From positions 806,001-870,000 of the forward strand of contig NZ_JAFMPM010000008.1 in assembly GCF_017349355.1 (NCBI RefSeq): 64,000 nucleotides of DNA, read 5' to 3'. Positions 43,768 to 52,539 of this stretch are shown in pieces. The stretch comes from Thiothrix fructosivorans. GTDB taxonomy: Bacteria > Pseudomonadota > Gammaproteobacteria > Thiotrichales > Thiotrichaceae. The translations under genes and the position numbers were made by a program. How positions within the stretch are numbered: the first letter of the stretch is position 1; each line of letters opens with the position of its first letter. The notes beneath the pieces were generated by a model. It was not told the DNA's origin, searched no databases, and saw nothing but the letters and a program-made list of their open reading frames with translations.

Positions 43768-44934
43768 CTAGCTTAGAGGAGGAAAGGGTGGTCGCTGGAT
43801 AATTGCTTTAAACAAATTGTTGTCACGATCATCGACAAACTCAATATCGGGGTAGGCACTTAAGGCGCGTACAATGCCGCTGCCTAAGCCCCGATAAGGC
43901 AACATGCGGCTGGCAAACGACACCAAAATCGGGTTACGGATATTGGAATTACCCAGTTTGATTTTGGTGATGGTCAAATTGTTGGGTAAATGCCCCGGAC
44001 TGATAATTTCTATCCGATCTTTAAAAATAAACAGGCGGATGGTGGCAGAGACAAAATAATCCCGATGCAGCAGTGCGTTCGTAATCAGTTCTTCAAACAC
44101 AATGCGGGGAATTTCCAACTCACCCAAGGAATTGACGCTTTGCCCTGCTTGTACATGATGCAGGTTACGCATGACGAAACCGATGGCTTGCTGGAACACA
44201 TCCAACATTTTGCCACTCATATCCTGACTGTCCAAGTAAGTCGTGGCATTTAAGTCTGTGCCGGGAAAGGCAATGGCTTTGATGATGAAGGTGGGCAAGT
44301 GAAAACTGGGGTTACGCACAAAGAGCAATGCGCCCGCCACATTAAACACGCCATCCCGCATCAGGTTCATGTTTTCCAGCAGGGTAGGCAGGGGGATTTC
44401 TAGTTCATCGACGACAGTGTTTAAGTGTTTTTGCAGGAAAGAGGCGAAATAATCTTTATCCAAATCCTTGACCGTCAAGCCTTTGGCGGGGATTTCATCG
44501 CCATGCAACAAACCAGCCGCTTGGTACATCCGTTGGATTTCTTCGCGGGCAGTGACTTTGCGTTTGTCTGCGCCGCTTTTTATCCAGATCAAACCGTTGT
44601 TATCCATGTAAGGTTTGCTGATGCCTTGGGGGATTTGAATGACCATCACCAAGCCACCTGTCGTGGCAACATTTTCAGTTTGCGGATTGATAGGAGGGCG
44701 CACGGATTGCGAGGCTGCATTCGCAATCAGTTGGTTCAAGCGTCCGATGTCTTCACGGGTTAAGCCTGCAAATGAGCCATCATCTTTGACACCGATCAGG
44801 ATCATGCCACCAATCCCGTTGCTGAATGCCACCATTTCAGCAGCCAAGGCGTTGATGTTGGTTACGTCGGACTTGAACTGATGTTGCCCGTCTTCGCCCC
44901 GGTCGATGATGGCTTGCAGTGCGGTGGTGTCCAT
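43768..44934 (-). CDS. AlbA_2 domain / GHKL ATP-binding protein (COG2865-like)
   Basis: 388 residues. The N-terminal AlbA_2 (divergent AAA_4) domain covers about 15-125, with [19 protein letters not shown] and YIRxGS-like [12 protein letters not shown]. The middle is unassigned. A C-terminal ATPase-like part is marked by [15 protein letters not shown] and EIISPGHLP with [10 protein letters not shown]. Proteins of this layout are often annotated as transcriptional regulators or RecG-like helicases; function is not established. It lacks the usual C-terminal winged helix. It shares the AlbA_2 domain with the large fusion protein 2.4 kb away, with queC and the Uma2 genes between. Confidence 0.85.
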   Translation of the reverse strand: MDTTALQAIIDRGEDGQHQFKSDVTNINALAAEMVAFSNGIGGMILIGVKDDGSFAGLTREDIGRLNQLIANAASQSVRPPINPQTENVATTGGLVMVIQIPQGISKPYMDNNGLIWIKSGADKRKVTAREEIQRMYQAAGLLHGDEIPAKGLTVKDLDKDYFASFLQKHLNTVVDELEIPLPTLLENMNLMRDGVFNVAGALLFVRNPSFHLPTFIIKAIAFPGTDLNATTYLDSQDMSGKMLDVFQQAIGFVMRNLHHVQAGQSVNSLGELEIPRIVFEELITNALLHRDYFVSATIRLFIFKDRIEIISPGHLPNNLTITKIKLGNSNIRNPILVSFASRMLPYRGLGSGIVRALSAYPDIEFVDDRDNNLFKAIIQRPPFPPLS

Positions 44935-45035
44935 GCTGTGTGTTGATCCTGAGATTGACGTGGTTTTCAGTTTAGCATAAAGCCTTTTCCGGTATACTGC
45001 GGCGTTTTAGCTAACATTTGGGATAGCCGCCCGTC

Positions 45036-46229
45036 ATGAATCCTGATCTCGCTCGCTTGCAAGCCTACCCGTTTGAACGCATTCGCACCTTGCTGCAAGG
45101 TGTTAGCCCTGCCGATTTGCCCGCTGTATCGTTGGCAATGGGTGAGCCGAAACACCCGACTCCCGCGTTTATTCACGCCGCGATTACTGCGAATATGGGC
45201 GGCTTGGCGAATTACCCACTGACCAAAGGCATTGCAGCGTTACGTGAAGCCATTGCGACGTGGTTGACGCGGCGTTTTCAGCTCCCTGAAGGCGCGGTCG
45301 ATGCCGAGCAACACGTCATCCCCGTCAACGGCACACGTGAAGCCTTGTTTGCGTTTGCACAAGCGGTAGTAGATCGTACTGCCGATGCCGCTGTTGTCAT
45401 GCCTAACCCGTTTTACCAGATTTACGAAGGCGCGGCATTTTTAGCGGGCGCTGAACCCGTGTTCTTGAATTGCACGGTAGAGAATGGCTTCATCCCCGAT
45501 TTTGCCGCTGTGCCTGCTGCGACCTGGCAGCGTTGCCAGTTGCTCTACCTGTGCAGCCCCGGCAATCCCACGGGTGCGGTGATGCCGCTGGCAACCTTGC
45601 AACAGGTGCTGAAACTGGCGGAAGAGCATGATTTTATCGTCGCCTCCGACGAATGTTATTCCGAACTCTACGCCGACGAAGCTAACCCCCCACCGGGCTT
45701 ATTGCAAGCCGCTGCCGCAATGGGGAATACTGCGTGGAAACGTTGCGTGGTCTTTCATAGCTTGTCGAAACGCTCCAATGCACCGGGGATGCGTTCCGGC
45801 TTCGTGGCGGGGGATGCGGCAATTCTCCAACAGTTTTTGCTGTTTCGCACCTACCACGGTTGTGCAATGCCACCCCCGTTCCAAGCGGCAAGCGTGGCAG
45901 CGTGGGCGGATGAGGCGCATGTATTGGAAAATCGGGTGTTGTATCGGCAGAAATTCGCCGCAGTGATGGATATACTCGCACCCGTGCTGGACGTGACCTT
46001 GCCCCCCGCCGGTTTTTACCTGTGGCCAAAAACGCCGGTGGATGACACCGTGTTTACCCGCGAATTGTTTGCTCGCGCTCATGTGAATGTTGTCCCCGGC
46101 AGCTATTTGTCGCGGGAAGCCGACGGGATGAACCCCGGTGCAAACCGGATTCGTTTGGCACTGGTTGCCCCGTTGAATGAATGTATTGAAGCGGCGGAAC
46201 GTATCCGGCGCGTCGTTGAAACCCTATAA
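45036..46229 (+). CDS. dapC: Succinyldiaminopimelate aminotransferase DapC
   Basis: 397 residues, a class I/II PLP aminotransferase. Visible: substrate loop [42 protein letters not shown], the Schiff-base Lys in [17 protein letters not shown], and the C-terminal Arg in [10 protein letters not shown]. Adjacency to dapD, 14 bp downstream of its stop, identifies it as DapC in the succinylase branch of lysine and meso-diaminopimelate synthesis. It diverges from the AlbA_2 gene. Confidence 0.93.
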   Translation: MNPDLARLQAYPFERIRTLLQGVSPADLPAVSLAMGEPKHPTPAFIHAAITANMGGLANYPLTKGIAALREAIATWLTRRFQLPEGAVDAEQHVIPVNGTREALFAFAQAVVDRTADAAVVMPNPFYQIYEGAAFLAGAEPVFLNCTVENGFIPDFAAVPAATWQRCQLLYLCSPGNPTGAVMPLATLQQVLKLAEEHDFIVASDECYSELYADEANPPPGLLQAAAAMGNTAWKRCVVFHSLSKRSNAPGMRSGFVAGDAAILQQFLLFRTYHGCAMPPPFQAASVAAWADEAHVLENRVLYRQKFAAVMDILAPVLDVTLPPAGFYLWPKTPVDDTVFTRELFARAHVNVVPGSYLSREADGMNPGANRIRLALVAPLNECIEAAERIRRVVETL

Positions 46230-46243
46230 ATTTGGAGAAAAGA

Positions 46244-47077
46244 ATGTCAGACGTAAGCCAACTGCAAAGCATTATCGAAGAAGCCTTCGAGCGCCGTGCC
46301 GACATCAACCCGCGCAATGCTGAAGCGCAAACCCGCGATGCGGTGAACGAGGCGTTGGAACTGCTGAATGCCGGTAAATTGCGCATTGCCACCCAACACG
46401 GCGTGGGCAACTGGGAAGTAAACCAGTGGCTGAAAAAAGCGGTGCTGCTATCGTTCCGTTTGAATGAAAACGAAGTGATGGATGGCGGTTGTACTAATTA
46501 CTACGACAAAGTGCCGTCCAAATTTGCGGGCATGAGTGCGGATGAATTTGCCGCTGGTGGTGTGCGCGTTGTGCCGAATGCGATTGCACGCCGTGGTGCG
46601 TATATTGCTCCGGGCTGTGTGCTGATGCCGTCTTACGTCAATATCGGCGCGTATGTGGATAGCGGCACGATGGTGGATACGTGGGCAACCGTGGGTTCTT
46701 GCGCACAAATTGGTAAGAACGTGCATTTGTCCGGCGGCGTAGGCATCGGCGGTGTGTTAGAGCCATTGCAAGCGGGGCCAACCATTATTGAAGACAACTG
46801 CTTCATCGGCGCACGTTCTGAAGTGGTCGAAGGCGTGATCGTGGAAGAGGGCGCGGTGATTTCAATGGGCGTTTACATCGGTCAAAGCACGCGCATTTAT
46901 GACCGTGAAACCGGCGAAGTCACCTATGGGCGTATTCCGGCGGGTTCGGTGGTGGTGTCCGGCAACCTGCCATCCAGCGATGGCAAGTACAGCTTATATT
47001 GCGCGGTGATCGTCAAGAAAGTTGACGCGAAAACCCGCAGCAAAGTGGGTATCAACGAACTGTTGCGCGACATCTAA
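46244..47077 (+). CDS. dapD: Tetrahydrodipicolinate N-succinyltransferase DapD
   Basis: 277 residues from the ATG at 46244, behind a TTGGAGAAAAG site; a TTG 12 bp earlier is less likely. The left-handed beta-helix hexapeptide repeats lie in the middle ([37 protein letters not shown]). It succinylates tetrahydrodipicolinate; DapC acts next. Its stop overlaps the end of the convergent broken gene by 4 bp. Confidence 0.96.
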   Translation: MSDVSQLQSIIEEAFERRADINPRNAEAQTRDAVNEALELLNAGKLRIATQHGVGNWEVNQWLKKAVLLSFRLNENEVMDGGCTNYYDKVPSKFAGMSADEFAAGGVRVVPNAIARRGAYIAPGCVLMPSYVNIGAYVDSGTMVDTWATVGSCAQIGKNVHLSGGVGIGGVLEPLQAGPTIIEDNCFIGARSEVVEGVIVEEGAVISMGVYIGQSTRIYDRETGEVTYGRIPAGSVVVSGNLPSSDGKYSLYCAVIVKKVDAKTRSKVGINELLRDI

Positions 47078-48006
47078 CGCAACATCTGGAGCAGCGCCCG
47101 ATACTTGGGTGCTGCTTCTGCTGCTTGATTAATATGCTCTTTCACCCCCCAACTGCCGTAAGCCTGATAGGTGCGCGGTGCTGAAAACGCCACAAACAGG
47201 CTATTCCCCGTAATCTTTTGCCAGCCCTCTAGAAACTCGATGTACATGGCTTCCATTGGCTGTGCCCGGTTTGCGCCAACGTATTGCGGATTGGGGAACT
47301 CGCGAATGGAACGCGATTTACGATCCACCAAATGTTGCCCACCTTCATATGCAATCAATTTCACGCCGTATTGTTTGGCAAGATCCGCCTGCTTTTGCAC
47401 CATTGTCAGCACGTTTTGGATGGCATACGCGTTGCGGTCATCTTTTAACAGCTTGAAGACATCTTCGGTGCTGCGCACTTCCGCTTGCTGGCGTTCGTGG
47501 ACATAAAAATACGGTGCAATCGCAAACGCATCGATGTGCTCGGCAGCATTGTTATACTCCAGCAAGATGGTGCTCAGTCTGGGGTTAGCTGACCAGCCGC
47601 TGAGGACGCGCACCAGTCGGTTGGCATTGCCGAAGACTTGTTCCCAAATGCGAAACACTTCCAAGGAACGTTTGACGTAAAACTTGTGACCGGCTTGCGG
47701 CGGATCAGTATCGAGCTTTTGTTGTAGCCCCATTTGCTTGGTGTAATGCGCTTGGGTGAAGGCTGGATTCCACGCTTCGTTGGTGTATTCGACGTAGGCT
47801 TTCAAGTGGGGGCGCAGGTGTTGGCGCACATAGTCGGCGTATTGCCGCACCAGATTGTCATCCGCCGCGTGAGGCAGCGTAAACCACGCGTCAGCATTGA
47901 GGCGATTAGCTAAGGCAACCATGACTTCCAACGGTGCGCCGCGCACGCCTTCTTTGCCTGCCCACGTTGCTTGTGATACACGCGGCAATTGTTCCCACGT
48001 ACTCAC
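47074..48006 (-). pseudogene. Secreted TIM-barrel glycosidase-like gene, 3' part, cut by an IS66 element
   Basis: The 3' portion of a gene interrupted by the insertion sequence at 48007-49646. Joined to the 5' part at 49647-50341 through one copy of the 8-bp duplication, the frame is exactly restored (NPVSTWEQL) and gives 539 residues. This part has YVEYTNEAWNPAF, an NE motif typical of clan A glycoside hydrolases, and later VKLIAYEGGQHL with a possible nucleophile Glu. The apparent N-terminus of the longer frame is antisense transposase sequence and is not real. Absence of a start and signal peptide makes a working product unlikely. Confidence 0.85.
47999..48006. repeat. IS target-site duplication, left copy
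   Basis: GTACTCAC abuts the left IS end and recurs exactly at 49647-49654. Eight bp is the duplication length known for IS66-family elements. Confidence 0.9.
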
Positions 48007-49646
48007 GTAACTGAACAGTCCCCCCTTACCCAAACGCACTAAATTTGCGACACTCCCCCGATGACCCAACAACTGAAAGACCACAGCCTCAAACAGCTTA
48101 ACAGCCAGTACCTTGCCAAGCTCACGCCGGAGGAACTGCTGCACCTGTCGACCAAGTTGTTGCATGACCTGAAAGAAGCGCGGGAACAGATCAACCAAAA
48201 CTCCAACAACTCCTCCAAACCACCCAGCAGCGGTTTCCCGTGGGAAACGTCACCCAAAACGGTGGCTTTGCCCGAAACAGAAGGGGTGGGTGCAGCCAGA
48301 GGAAAGCCAACCCCGGAACCAGAAGCTGTGGCGGGCACAAAGCCAGCCCAACCAGCCAAACGCAAAGCGGGTAAACAACCCGGCGCACCGGGTTATGGTC
48401 GGGTATGGCATCCGCCCATCAATGCAGACGAACACCATTACCCCAGCCGATGTGAAGCCTGTGGCAGGTCCCTGGATGCGGCTGTCTCCCGTATTTATAC
48501 CGCCTATGACAGTGTGGACATCCAGTTTGGCACGGATGGGAACCCCGGACTGACCGTCATCACCACCCGCCACCACCTTCACGATAGCGTATGCACCTGC
48601 GGTCATGTGAGCCGCCATATCCCGCATCGCCAAGCTCCCGACCCGTTATACCCGGAGGTTGATGTGGGCGAGTGGCGGCTGATTGGGGGCAATCTGGCGG
48701 CACTTATTGTCCACCTACGGCTGCGCTCACGCTTGTCACTGCGTGGCACACAAGAACTGTTGCGGGAGGTGTTGGGCATTCCCCTAAGTGTCGGGGTGTT
48801 GCAGCAATGTTTTGAGGAAGCAGCCGCGAGTGCTTCTCCATTGGAAGATGCCTTGGTGGAAGGGCTGTTGGCAGAAGCCACCGCTGACGGCGGGGTGCTG
48901 TATATTGATGAAACCTCTTGGAAAGAGCGTGGCGAAGCCCTGTGGCTATGGACATTCGTCACCACCCTCAGCGTTTGTTTCTACGTAGGGCAGCGCACCA
49001 TTGAAATGCTCGACAACGTGATTAGCCCCCACTTTGGGGGCTGGCTGATGAGTGATGGCTATGCCGCTTACCGCCACCACCCCAAACGCTTGCGTTGCTG
49101 GGCGCACCTGATCCGCAAAGCCCGTGGGCTGGCAGAATCACTGGACAAAGACGGGCGGACGTTTGGCAACTTCACCCTCGCTTGGCTGAGGGTATTACAG
49201 GACGACATTTACGCTTGGCGGGCAGCAGGCGGCACGGTGGGGACGCAAACCGACGTGATCCGTCAACGCCATCAGGCAAAACTCCTGGAATTCAGGGCAT
49301 TATGCTTGATCCATGCCGTATCTGCCCATGACAAGACGGCGGCACTGGCGAAAGAGTTCATCAATGATTGGGATGCCATTTTCCGAATCCTTGACCACCC
49401 GTGGCTTCCCTTGACCAATAATGAGGCTGAGCGGGCGTTGCGCCATTGGGTGATCCTGCGCAAAACCAACCATGGCACAAAGAGTGCTACGGGGAGCCGT
49501 GCGTTTGCCATGCTGGCCAGCATCATCGGTACTTGCCGCAAACGTGGACAGTCTGCCTTGGCTTATCTTGCCAGTGTTATTACCGCTGCCCGCGCTGGCT
49601 TTGCCCTGCCCGCTTTACCGCAAGGGGTGGGGATGTGATCAATTAC
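48007..49646 (+). mobile_element. IS66-family insertion sequence, single-transposase type
   Basis: 1640 bp, bounded by the 8-bp repeat GTACTCAC on both sides. Ends read inward as GTAACTGAACAGTCCCCC (left) and GTAATTGATCACATCCCC (right): they share GTAA, TGA, CA and a terminal C-run, an imperfect terminal inverted repeat that begins with the GTAA usual for the family. Only the large transposase is present; the small accessory genes tnpA and tnpB of classical IS66 are absent, as in the ISBst12-like subgroup. It has split a secreted-enzyme gene and carries its transposase on the opposite strand to that gene. Confidence 0.92.
48061..49638 (+). CDS. IS66-family transposase (TnpC type)
   Basis: 525 residues, full length with no frameshift, so probably active. 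An N-terminal coiled-coil/Pro-rich region with NSNNSSKPPSS is followed by a zinc-binding part (CEACGRSL, CTCGHV) and a DDE core: Asp in YIDETSW, Asp in MSDGYAAY and Glu in NNEAERALR. A conserved CWAHLIRKA lies between. It ends 8 bp before the right IS end. It catalyses transposition with an 8-bp target duplication. Confidence 0.96.
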   Translation: MTQQLKDHSLKQLNSQYLAKLTPEELLHLSTKLLHDLKEAREQINQNSNNSSKPPSSGFPWETSPKTVALPETEGVGAARGKPTPEPEAVAGTKPAQPAKRKAGKQPGAPGYGRVWHPPINADEHHYPSRCEACGRSLDAAVSRIYTAYDSVDIQFGTDGNPGLTVITTRHHLHDSVCTCGHVSRHIPHRQAPDPLYPEVDVGEWRLIGGNLAALIVHLRLRSRLSLRGTQELLREVLGIPLSVGVLQQCFEEAAASASPLEDALVEGLLAEATADGGVLYIDETSWKERGEALWLWTFVTTLSVCFYVGQRTIEMLDNVISPHFGGWLMSDGYAAYRHHPKRLRCWAHLIRKARGLAESLDKDGRTFGNFTLAWLRVLQDDIYAWRAAGGTVGTQTDVIRQRHQAKLLEFRALCLIHAVSAHDKTAALAKEFINDWDAIFRILDHPWLPLTNNEAERALRHWVILRKTNHGTKSATGSRAFAMLASIIGTCRKRGQSALAYLASVITAARAGFALPALPQGVGM

Positions 49647-49654
49647 GTACTCAC
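49647..49654. repeat. IS target-site duplication, right copy
   Basis: GTACTCAC directly after the right IS end, identical to 47999-48006. Confidence 0.9.
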
Positions 49655-50341
49655 AGGGTTGCGAGTAATGCCCGACATATTCATGAAGCGCAGCGTTTTG
49701 AAGTCGCGCATGAAGTTGAGGTAATCAGGGTTAAACAGAATGCTGTCATAATGCGTCGCAAAATCCTGATAGTCGCCGTCGCATTGGCTGGCGCTATTGA
49801 CGCGCTGAAACGGGTCGTGGGCGCAAATGCCACCCGGCAACAATACGCGAATATTGCGCAAGTGATTCTCAGGGTTAGATTGTTTGATGAGAAGCACTAC
49901 TTTAAAGAATTGGTCAGCACCCGCCGCAATTTGGATAATGTCTTTGCCAGCCGTGTGCGTGATGAGTTTGGCATCGTCTTGGTAGACCAGTTCGCCTTCG
50001 CCGTCGTATAGCACGGTGTATTGACCATCGGGCAATGTCCCCGCCGGTAGCCAGTGCAATAAGTTAGTACCTGCTTGTCCGCCGTGCAAATTTTGCGGCC
50101 AGCCGTCGGCATCGTAAGCAATGCTGCCGTGGGTTAGGTTAGCATCCGCTTCTGCAAACGGCAGTGCCATTTTGAACAGGTTGACGAAGGGTACGCTGGC
50201 ATCGACCTGCATGACTTCATTGGTATTCATGCCGATGGGTAAATGCGCCGCGTGTGCCGACAGTGTGGTAGATAAGAGACAGAAAACGCTGGAAATAATA
50301 AGCTGAACAAATTTTTTTATTAGTGCCACGCAGAGTACCAT
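49647..50341 (-). pseudogene. Secreted TIM-barrel glycosidase-like gene, 5' part, cut by an IS66 element
   Basis: The first 231 codons of the interrupted gene. A signal peptide (hydrophobic about 8-28, cleavage near LSAHA) precedes a beta-rich N-terminal domain (LPAGTLPDGQYTVLYDGEGEL) and the start of the barrel region (LRFMNMSGITRNP). The frame runs two bases past the duplication and stops at once inside the IS, so a truncated secreted product could still be made. The reconstructed family resembles secreted cellulose- or glycan-binding hydrolase-like proteins, but the exact family is not recognised. Confidence 0.85.
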
Positions 50342-50478
50342 GCAGTCGATAAGGTTGGGCGAACTATAGCAAGATACGTGATACCCATCACTTCATTCTG
50401 TGGCGCGTTCCCACTAGAATGCCGTTTGCCAGCCGTCGGCGGAACTTTTTGGGATTAACTATCCCTAATAGGGTAAAC

Positions 50479-50506
50479 TTGAAAGATAAGTTCGTACTAA
50501 TATACT
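50479..50506 (+). promoter_or_regulatory. Promoter of the lytic transglycosylase gene
   Basis: -35 TTGAAA (50479-50484) and -10 TATACT (50501-50506), spacer 16 bp. Just upstream CCCTA-A-TAGGG (50463-50473) is a short palindrome that might bind a regulator. Confidence 0.55.
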
Positions 50507-50534
50507 AAGTGCTGGTTTGATTTGGGGAAAATGA

Positions 50535-51188
50535 ATGACAGGCTTGAAAAGCGCTATTTTTATTACATTACTGGGCGTTACGGCGTTCCAATCGGTTCAT
50601 GCGTCTGGCTGTAGCATGAATGCGGGCGTGGTTAACAAAAATGCCGCCGCGCACGCGGAATCCATCCAAAAATATTCTGAAAAGTATGGGGTTAGCGCTG
50701 ATATTGTGAAGGCGGTGATTGCCATTGAATCGTGCTACAACGCGCAAGCCGTGTCACCGATGGGGGCGCAAGGCTTGATGCAATTGATCCCCGCGACTGC
50801 CGAGCGGTTCGGGGTGGCGGATTCTTTCAATACCAGCCAAAACATCCACGGCGGCACGCGTTACTTGAGCTGGCTGATGAAGCGTTATAATGGCGATTTG
50901 TACAAGTCGATTGCGGCCTACAATGCGGGGGAAGGGGCAGTCGATAAGTATAAAGGTATCCCACCGTATGCGGAAACGCAGCAATATGTGCGCAAAGTAT
51001 TATCGGTGTACAACGGTTTGAGTGGTGGCGCAATGGTGTTACCGGCAGCTTATGTCTCCAATGGTAAGCAACACGCCGTGTCCACTGCTTCTGTTGCAGA
51101 GCCGGTAACGCCATTACGCATGGGGAAACCGGGGCGTTCGGGTTGGGCTGTCGCCAAGGCGAAAGCGCCGCATTTGTTTAAGCATTGA
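50535..51188 (+). CDS. Secreted lytic murein transglycosylase (SLT domain)
   Basis: 217 residues. A signal peptide ends near VHASG (about residue 24). The SLT domain covers about 40-160: catalytic Glu in IAIESCYN, SPMGAQGLMQLIPATA, GGTRYLSWL and AAYNAGEGAV. It cuts peptidoglycan with formation of 1,6-anhydroMurNAc. The C-terminal 50 residues are low-complexity. A ribosome site GGGGAAA precedes the ATG. It stands alone with its own promoter and a hairpin behind it. Confidence 0.92.
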   Translation: MTGLKSAIFITLLGVTAFQSVHASGCSMNAGVVNKNAAAHAESIQKYSEKYGVSADIVKAVIAIESCYNAQAVSPMGAQGLMQLIPATAERFGVADSFNTSQNIHGGTRYLSWLMKRYNGDLYKSIAAYNAGEGAVDKYKGIPPYAETQQYVRKVLSVYNGLSGGAMVLPAAYVSNGKQHAVSTASVAEPVTPLRMGKPGRSGWAVAKAKAPHLFKH

Positions 51189-51201
51189 GTATTTAAGCGC
51201 T

Positions 51202-51235
51202 GACCTGAATTATTCAGGTCGGGTGCAGCATTTTT
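51202..51235 (+). terminator. Hairpin after the transglycosylase gene
   Basis: GACCTGAA (51202-51209) pairs with TTCAGGTC (51213-51220) around a 3-nt loop. A second small stem TGCAG/CTGCA encloses the T-run about 11 nt later. It is probably a terminator, although the U-tract is displaced. Confidence 0.5.
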
Positions 51236-51354
51236 CTGCATGATAACAGGCTGTTCCGTGTCGGCAGTTGTTGTTTTCTGGATTTATTCGTGTACGGAAA
51301 TAACTTACTATACCCGTGTCGGCTAAATCATATAAAAATGAGGCATGAATAGAG

Positions 51355-52107
51355 ATGTTTGAATTAATCCAGTCTGGCGGGATCATGATGTTCCCCCTGC
51401 TTCTGAGTTCCGTGATTGCATTAGCGATTATCATTGAACGCTTCCTCGCCTTGCGCGTGAGTAAAGTTGTCCCCGCGAGCGACATTGAACGCGCCCGTAA
51501 GTTGGCTGGCATCAGCAAGTTAGCCGAGGCTCAAGTCGATGAATTACGCAATGGCTCGTTGCTAGGTCGCGTGTTAGCGACAGGTTTGGAAAGCCGCGAA
51601 CTCCCGCGCCATATCATGAAAGAAAACGTCGAGGAAGCGGGTCGGCACGTCGTGCAAGAATTAGAGCGCTATTTGCCTGCATTGGGCACGATTATTACCA
51701 TTGCACCGATGATGGGGCTGTTGGGTACAGTGCTTGGTATGATTGGCGTGTTCAGCGCCATTAATACGGCGGGTGTTGGCAATCCACAGCAAATGGCTGG
51801 CGGTATTTCTGAAGCCTTGATTACCACGGTGGCGGGTTTGCTGATTGCGATTACGACCTTGGTGTTTGAGCGTTATTTTAAAGCCAAAGTCGATGGCTTT
51901 GTGTCAGTCATGGAACGCGAAGCCTTGCGTTTGATCGAAATTGCCAATTCTAGCCGCAAAACCACGCCTAGCCCTGTCGCTGCTGCGACACCACGCCCTG
52001 CTGCGGCTGCACCTGCTGGGACAACGCCCGCCAGTGCTGCGGCTGCTGCCGCTATTGCGCAACAACGCGCGGCGGCGGCAGCAGGGCGCGGAGGTAAATC
52101 GGTATGA
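51355..52107 (+). CDS. exbB: ExbB/TolQ-family proton-channel protein
   Basis: 250 residues. Three membrane helices: about 12-30, 120-145 and 160-185, with the family motif LPALGTIITIAPMMGLLGTVLGMIGVF and GGISEALITTVAGLLIAI. It forms the proton channel with ExbD and energises a TonB- or Tol-type process. The C-terminal 45 residues are an unusual Ala/Pro/Thr-rich tail (AAAAPAGTTPASAAAAAAIA). It leads exbB-exbD-msbA-lpxK-ycaR-kdsB. In such operons the pair may serve outer-membrane transport generally. Confidence 0.92.
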   Translation: MFELIQSGGIMMFPLLLSSVIALAIIIERFLALRVSKVVPASDIERARKLAGISKLAEAQVDELRNGSLLGRVLATGLESRELPRHIMKENVEEAGRHVVQELERYLPALGTIITIAPMMGLLGTVLGMIGVFSAINTAGVGNPQQMAGGISEALITTVAGLLIAITTLVFERYFKAKVDGFVSVMEREALRLIEIANSSRKTTPSPVAAATPRPAAAAPAGTTPASAAAAAAIAQQRAAAAAGRGGKSV

Positions 52108-52538
52108 AATTCCGTGCCAAGGAACGTCGTGAAAGTACCGTTGACCTGACTTCGTTGATCGACGTGGTATTCATGCTGCTGATTTTTTTCATGGTGACCA
52201 CCACGTTCGATAAGAACGCCGAACTCAAGATTGAGTTGCCTACGGCTAGCAATACAGCAGCCGCTTCTGCGGAAGATAAGCTGGAATTGCTGATTGATGG
52301 GCAGGGGCGTTATTATATCAACGGACGTGAAGTATTGAACAACCAGCCGGAAACGCTGTTCCAAGCCATGAGCATGACCTTGGAGGAGATGGGCAACAAT
52401 ACGCCGCCGCTGGTGATTTCCGCTGATGCGGGTGTCAATTATCAAGCCGTCGTGACCGCAATGGATATTGCTGGACGGCTAGGCTTGACCAACTTCTCGA
52501 TGGCGACCTCGCAATCGGCACGCAAACCACAGGACTAG
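52104..52538 (+). CDS. exbD: ExbD/TolR-family protein
   Basis: 144 residues. One membrane helix at about 18-38 carries the conserved Asp of SLIDVVFMLLIFFMV that takes part in proton use. A periplasmic domain follows with LLIDGQGRYYINGREV and PPLVISADAGVNYQAVVTAMD. The ATG overlaps the exbB stop (ATGA) and msbA begins 1 bp after its stop. Confidence 0.93.
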   Translation: MKFRAKERRESTVDLTSLIDVVFMLLIFFMVTTTFDKNAELKIELPTASNTAAASAEDKLELLIDGQGRYYINGREVLNNQPETLFQAMSMTLEEMGNNTPPLVISADAGVNYQAVVTAMDIAGRLGLTNFSMATSQSARKPQD

Positions 52539-52539
52539 G

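Noticed and set aside
48007-48198. N-terminal 64 residues of the frame ending at 47074
   Set aside because: They are antisense translation of the IS end and transposase start; the true upstream part of the gene lies beyond the IS at 49647-50341.
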